A stretch of 19,442 nucleotides of DNA from GCA-2719315 sp964448645 (GTDB lineage Bacteria; Bacteroidota; Bacteroidia; Flavobacteriales; Flavobacteriaceae), in the NCBI GenBank assembly GCA_964448645.1, contig CAYUZY010000022.1:1-19442 (forward strand), given 5' to 3'. How positions within the stretch are numbered: position 1 is the stretch's first letter; the number at the start of each line of letters is the position of its first letter. The notes under the pieces are model-generated. The model saw only the letters and a list, made by a program, of their open reading frames with translations. It had not been told where the DNA came from and ran no database searches. The translations under genes were made by a program, and so were the position numbers. Of the stretch, positions 15,856 through 19,442 are shown piece after piece.

Positions 15856-16941
15856 TTAAATTAATTTAACAATTTCATCTATAATTAAATCTGTAGAATT
15901 TCTTTTGGCCATTTTATTCAAATTATTAATCATGTTTTTTTGTTTTTTCTCATCATTTATTAGATCAATAAAATAACTTTCAAATTTATTTTCTAATTCA
16001 TTTTCTTTAATCAGTATTGCTGCACCTTTTCTTTCAAATGCCAAAGCATTATAATATTGATGATTGTCTGTTACGTTTGGTGAAGGAATTAAAAAAACAG
16101 GGGATTTAGAAAAACATAATTCTGACAAAGTAATTGCTCCTGATCTTGAAATAATAATATCAGAAATTAAAAAAATTTTATTAATTTCTTCAACAAAAGG
16201 AAAAACCTTAACATCATTATCGGAAAACTTTTTAAAATCATTAAAATATTTTTTACCAGTTTGCCATAAAATTTGAAAATTATTTTTCTTAAAAAATTCT
16301 AATTTTCCTTTTAAAAATTCATTAATCTTCTTAGAGCCTAAACTGCCTCCTAAAACAAAAAGTAATTTTTTTTCGCTCTTTAAATTGAAATTATTTTTTA
16401 AATCATATTTTCTTATTTTCATGTTGTTTTTAAATTTTCTTAAAGGGTTGCCAAACAACATCAATCTTTTATTTTTAAAATATCGCTCCATTCCTTCAAA
16501 AGCAACAAAAACTATTTTCGCTTTTTTTGATAAAATTCTATTTGTAAAACCAGGAAAAGAATTTTGCTCTTGAATTACATTAGGAATTTTTAGAATCTGA
16601 GAAGTTATAAGTAAAGGGCCACTTGCAAATCCTCCGGTACCTATAACAATATCAGGTTTAAATTTTTTAATTATTAAAAATGATTTTATTAAACTATATA
16701 CAACTTTTAAAGGAAAAATTAAATTTTTAAATGAAAATGAACGTTGAAAACCACTAATCCATAATCCTTTAATTTTAAAATTATATTTCGGTACTATATC
16801 CATCTCCATTTTATTTTTAGCCCCAACAAACAAAATATTTGAACCAGGATATCTATTTTTAAAACCTAATGCAATAGAAATTGCTGGAAAAATATGCCCT
16901 CCTGTTCCACCTCCTGATATAATTATTTTAAACTGTTTCAC
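15856..16941 (-). CDS. murG: UDP-GlcNAc:undecaprenyl-PP-MurNAc-pentapeptide GlcNAc transferase
   Basis: A peripheral membrane GT28-family glycosyltransferase that adds GlcNAc to lipid I to form lipid II on the cytoplasmic face. The 361 residues show the two-lobed GT-B fold. The N-lobe has the Gly-rich acceptor/phosphate loop GGGTGGHIFPA (10-20), GTGGFASGP (101-109) and QEQNSFPGFTNR (124-135). The C-lobe has LGGSLGSKKIN (197-207), SRSGAITLSE (265-274) and the UDP-GlcNAc-binding IPSPNVTDNHQYYNA (285-299). Unlike many homologues it has a Lys-rich central part, in keeping with the AT-rich genome. Its start overlaps ftsW by 14 bp and its stop touches the murC start, tying lipid II synthesis to the neighbouring division genes. 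Confidence 0.97.
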   Translation of the reverse strand: MKQFKIIISGGGTGGHIFPAISIALGFKNRYPGSNILFVGAKNKMEMDIVPKYNFKIKGLWISGFQRSFSFKNLIFPLKVVYSLIKSFLIIKKFKPDIVIGTGGFASGPLLITSQILKIPNVIQEQNSFPGFTNRILSKKAKIVFVAFEGMERYFKNKRLMLFGNPLRKFKNNMKIRKYDLKNNFNLKSEKKLLFVLGGSLGSKKINEFLKGKLEFFKKNNFQILWQTGKKYFNDFKKFSDNDVKVFPFVEEINKIFLISDIIISRSGAITLSELCFSKSPVFLIPSPNVTDNHQYYNALAFERKGAAILIKENELENKFESYFIDLINDEKKQKNMINNLNKMAKRNSTDLIIDEIVKLI

Positions 16942-18118
16942 TTAAGATTCTAATTGGATTATCATCATTTATATTATTTTTATCTTCTTTTTTCATACTA
17001 TTATCAATACTAACACTTAAAATTATTCCTATAGCAATACATGTCATCCAAGCAGATGTACCTCCACTACTAATTAGTGGTAAAGTCTGGCCTGTAACTG
17101 GAAAAACTTGTAGCGCAACACCAATATTTATAAATGCTTGAATAATTATAGGTAAGCCAAGTCCAATTACTAATAATTTTGAAAAAATTGTTTTTGCTTT
17201 AAATGAAATTACTGTTATTCTAAATAATATTAGTAAATAAAATACAATTATAAATATCCCCCCAATTAACCCAAATTCTTCAACAATAATTGCATAAATA
17301 AAATCACTTGAACTTTGAGGTAAAAAATTTTTCATTCTACTTTTACCAGCACCTAAACCAAAAACTTCTCCACTTGCTATAGCTATCTTAGCCCTTTCTA
17401 TTTGGTAGTTCCCTTTTAAATCATTTTTATTATTGAAATTTTCTATTCGACTAATCCAAGTATCAACTCTATTAGGTATTTTGTCAGGAAACGCTTTTGC
17501 AGAAATAATAAAAATAGAAATAAACAAAAAAGCTAAAAGAAAAATTGAAATTAAAAATCTAATTGGATATCCTCCAATAAATGATAATAAAATAACTGAA
17601 ATAAAAATTAAACCTGCAGTTGATAGGTTTGATGGAATAATTAATGATATAATCAATAGGACAGGAAACCAAAAAGGAATTAGTGTAGATTTAAACGTTT
17701 TGTTTTTATCATAAATCTTGGCCAAATAGTATGCTGTATAAATCATTAAAACTAAAAATGCAAGCGAAGATGTTTGAAAGCTTAAACCAATAATTGGAAT
17801 TTGGATCCATCTACTTGCTATTGTTCCATCAATTGTTGTTCCAATGGAAAAAGTATAAATCAATAATAGAACTGTTATTGGTAATAATAAAATTGAAATA
17901 CCTTTAAAATAATTATGTGGAATTTTATGCATTGAATAAATTAATATAAAACCTATACTTAATATCATAAAATGTTTAATTAAATGACTCCATGGAGTAC
18001 CTTTTCCTATAACATAAACCAAATTAGAACTGGCACTATAAATTGGCAAAAAAGAAAATATAGAAAGTAAAATAATTATTACCCATAAAACTTTATCTCC
18101 TTTAAGTATATTAAACAT
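16928..18118 (-). CDS. ftsW: septal peptidoglycan polymerase FtsW (SEDS family)
   Basis: A multi-pass membrane glycosyltransferase that polymerises lipid II at the septum together with its cognate class B PBP (FtsI). The 396 residues contain about ten hydrophobic segments. SEDS landmarks are RWIQIPIIGLSFQTSSLA (103-120), PSNLSTAGL (162-170), the large extracellular loop with GVDTWISR-like text (VDTWISRIENF, 218-228), SGEVFGLGAGKSRMKNFLPQSSSDFIYAIIVEEFG (249-283) containing the presumed essential Asp272, and LQVFPVTGQTLPLISSGGTS (336-355). FtsW rather than RodA is inferred from the neighbours murD and murG and from the overall cluster. It starts 3 bp after the murD stop and overlaps murG by 14 bp. 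The C-terminal tail is short, charged and cytoplasmic. Confidence 0.94.
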   Translation of the reverse strand: MFNILKGDKVLWVIIILLSIFSFLPIYSASSNLVYVIGKGTPWSHLIKHFMILSIGFILIYSMHKIPHNYFKGISILLLPITVLLLIYTFSIGTTIDGTIASRWIQIPIIGLSFQTSSLAFLVLMIYTAYYLAKIYDKNKTFKSTLIPFWFPVLLIISLIIPSNLSTAGLIFISVILLSFIGGYPIRFLISIFLLAFLFISIFIISAKAFPDKIPNRVDTWISRIENFNNKNDLKGNYQIERAKIAIASGEVFGLGAGKSRMKNFLPQSSSDFIYAIIVEEFGLIGGIFIIVFYLLILFRITVISFKAKTIFSKLLVIGLGLPIIIQAFINIGVALQVFPVTGQTLPLISSGGTSAWMTCIAIGIILSVSIDNSMKKEDKNNINDDNPIRILSETV

Positions 18119-18121
18119 GAT

Positions 18122-19442
18122 TTACAAATTTCTTACTGCTGATTTAAATTGATCTCCTCTATCTTCATAATTTTTAAATAAATCAAAACTTGCACAACTC
18201 GGTGATAAAAGAACTGTTTCTTTAGGAGATGATAATTTATGTCCAATTTTTACTGCTTCTATAATTGAAGTTGTTTCAATAATATTTTCACAAAAAGAAC
18301 CGAAAGCATCAATTATCTTTTTATTATCAATACCTAAGCATATTATACCTTTAACTTTTTTTCTTACAAGAGGTAATAAGCTTGAATAATCATTTCCTTT
18401 ATCAACTCCACCTGCAATCCAAATTACTGAAGTATCTATACTTTCTAAAGCAAAATAAGTAGCATTAACATTAGTAGCTTTAGAATCATTTATATATTGA
18501 ACCTTTTGAATTTTAAGAACTGGCTCCATTCTATGAGGAGCTCCTTTAAAATGAATTAAACTATCTCTAATTTTTTTATTACTAATTTCTAAAAGACTTG
18601 CTACAGTTGATGCAGCCATTGCATTTAACAAATTATGCCTTCCAATCAATGGAAATCCTATAGTATTTATCATATCTTTTTTATTTAAAGCATTTATTAA
18701 TATTTTATTATTTTTTATCTGAGTTTTTGAATAAAAATTATTAACAGAAAATGAATGTAGGTTTGCTTTTGTTAGTTTTGAATTAACCATTTTTTTTAAC
18801 ACAGGATCATCTGAGTTAAATATTAAATAATCTTTACTTGATTGATTTATAGTAATTCTAAGTTTTGATTTAATATAATCATCAAAATTATTGTTATACC
18901 TATCAAGATGATCTTTAGTAATATTTGTTATTATTGCATATTTTGGAGAAAAATTAACAATGTCATCTAATTGAAAACTGCTTAACTCTAAGACACAATA
19001 ATCAAATTTTTTTCTAGCTACTACTTTTGCAAAACTATTTCCAATATTACCTGCTATTTCAACACTTAGTCCTGCTTTTTTCAGAATTTCATATGTTAAA
19101 ATTGTTGTAGTTGTTTTTCCATTACTTCCAGTTATTCCAATAATAATTGCATTGGTGTATTTAGAAGCAAATTCAATTTCAGAAATAACATTTATTTTTT
19201 TTAATTTTAAATTTTTAATTAAACTTGATTCATTTGAAATACCAGGGCTTTTAATTATAAAATCTGTATAATTCTTATTAAATTCTGAATGTCGTCCCTC
19301 TTCAAAATCAATAGAATGTTTAATAAAAGTTTTCTTTACTTCCTTGTTAATTTTATTTATATCTGACACTAATACATCATATCCTTTTTTTTTAGCTAAT
19401 ATTGCTGAACCAACTCCACTTATTCCAGCTCCCAATACAACG
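18122..19442 (-). CDS. murD: UDP-N-acetylmuramoyl-L-alanine--D-glutamate ligase (5' end outside window)
   Basis: Adds D-glutamate to UDP-MurNAc-L-Ala using ATP, in the cytoplasm. The frame stays open to the window edge. The visible protein begins VVLGAGISGVGSA, the usual MurD N-terminal fold a few residues in, so only a short N-terminal piece is missing; the TTG at 19435 is the Leu codon of that motif and not the start. Numbering from that Leu, motifs are the P-loop GSNGKTTTT (103-111), ELSSFQLD (150-157), NITKDHLDRY (171-180), GRHNLLNAMAA (265-275), HRMEPV (301-306), NDSKATN (316-322) and the C-terminal LLSPSCASFDLFKNYEDRG (409-427) typical of MurD. It is the first gene visible here of the dcw-type cluster, with ftsW 3 bp downstream. 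Confidence 0.96.
   Translation of the reverse strand, partial: VVLGAGISGVGSAILAKKKGYDVLVSDINKINKEVKKTFIKHSIDFEEGRHSEFNKNYTDFIIKSPGISNESSLIKNLKLKKINVISEIEFASKYTNAIIIGITGSNGKTTTTILTYEILKKAGLSVEIAGNIGNSFAKVVARKKFDYCVLELSSFQLDDIVNFSPKYAIITNITKDHLDRYNNNFDDYIKSKLRITINQSSKDYLIFNSDDPVLKKMVNSKLTKANLHSFSVNNFYSKTQIKNNKILINALNKKDMINTIGFPLIGRHNLLNAMAASTVASLLEISNKKIRDSLIHFKGAPHRMEPVLKIQKVQYINDSKATNVNATYFALESIDTSVIWIAGGVDKGNDYSSLLPLVRKKVKGIICLGIDNKKIIDAFGSFCENIIETTSIIEAVKIGHKLSSPKETVLLSPSCASFDLFKNYEDRGDQFKSAVRNL

Noticed and set aside
1..19442. A novel defence, mobile or secondary-metabolite system
   Set aside because: Every sizeable frame is accounted for by a recognised housekeeping family, gaps are all under 80 bp, and there are no direct repeats with spacers, terminal inverted repeats, integrase or transposase motifs, or composition shifts.

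Overview
The window is an AT-rich, tightly packed chromosomal stretch from a member of the Bacteroidetes, most likely a flavobacterium (Flavobacteriia), possibly a marine or otherwise streamlined lineage. The evidence is the FtsZ C-terminal tip (SNNSFLHDNVD) and its long charged linker, a short RpoD without region 1.1, a TamL-type Omp85 protein with an RAW...LGPG loop motif, an OmpA with thrombospondin type 3 repeats, an AccD whose zinc-ribbon cysteines are gone, and starts preceded by A/T-rich leaders without Shine-Dalgarno sequences. No mobile element, CRISPR array, phage gene or rRNA is visible, and no stretch of 300 bases lacks a gene.

Left half, plus strand (1-8619): the 3' part of a TamL/BamA-family outer-membrane protein gene, then fbaA (class II aldolase), accD (carboxyltransferase beta subunit), rpsO (S15), pnp (polynucleotide phosphorylase), rpoD (primary sigma factor) and rpe (ribulose-phosphate epimerase). 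These are housekeeping genes for envelope assembly, central carbon, lipid synthesis, translation, RNA turnover and transcription. A -7-type promoter element of the Bacteroidetes sigma factor (TATATTTG) sits upstream of rpsO and probably starts an rpsO-pnp unit.

Right half, minus strand (8620-19442): read in its own direction, this is the downstream part of a division and cell-wall (dcw) cluster: murD, ftsW, murG, murC, ftsQ, ftsA, ftsZ, then a yqeY (GatB/YqeY-domain) gene, a tRNA-Arg(UCG) gene and an ompA-like gene. Spacing from murD to yqeY is 0-10 bp or a short overlap, so this part looks like one transcript. It links lipid II synthesis (MurD, MurC, MurG) to septal polymerisation (FtsW) and the divisome (FtsQ, FtsA, FtsZ). 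The two halves converge at rpe and ompA, whose stop codons abut with no base between them.

Both outer genes are cut by the window edges: the Omp85 gene enters from the left and murD leaves on the right, and the apparent TTG starts at 503 (plus) and 19435 (minus) are internal leucine codons. I found no convincing undescribed system. The items most worth a second look are the zinc-less AccD, the large FtsZ linker, the tRNA placed at the end of the division operon, and the zero-spacing convergent gene pair.
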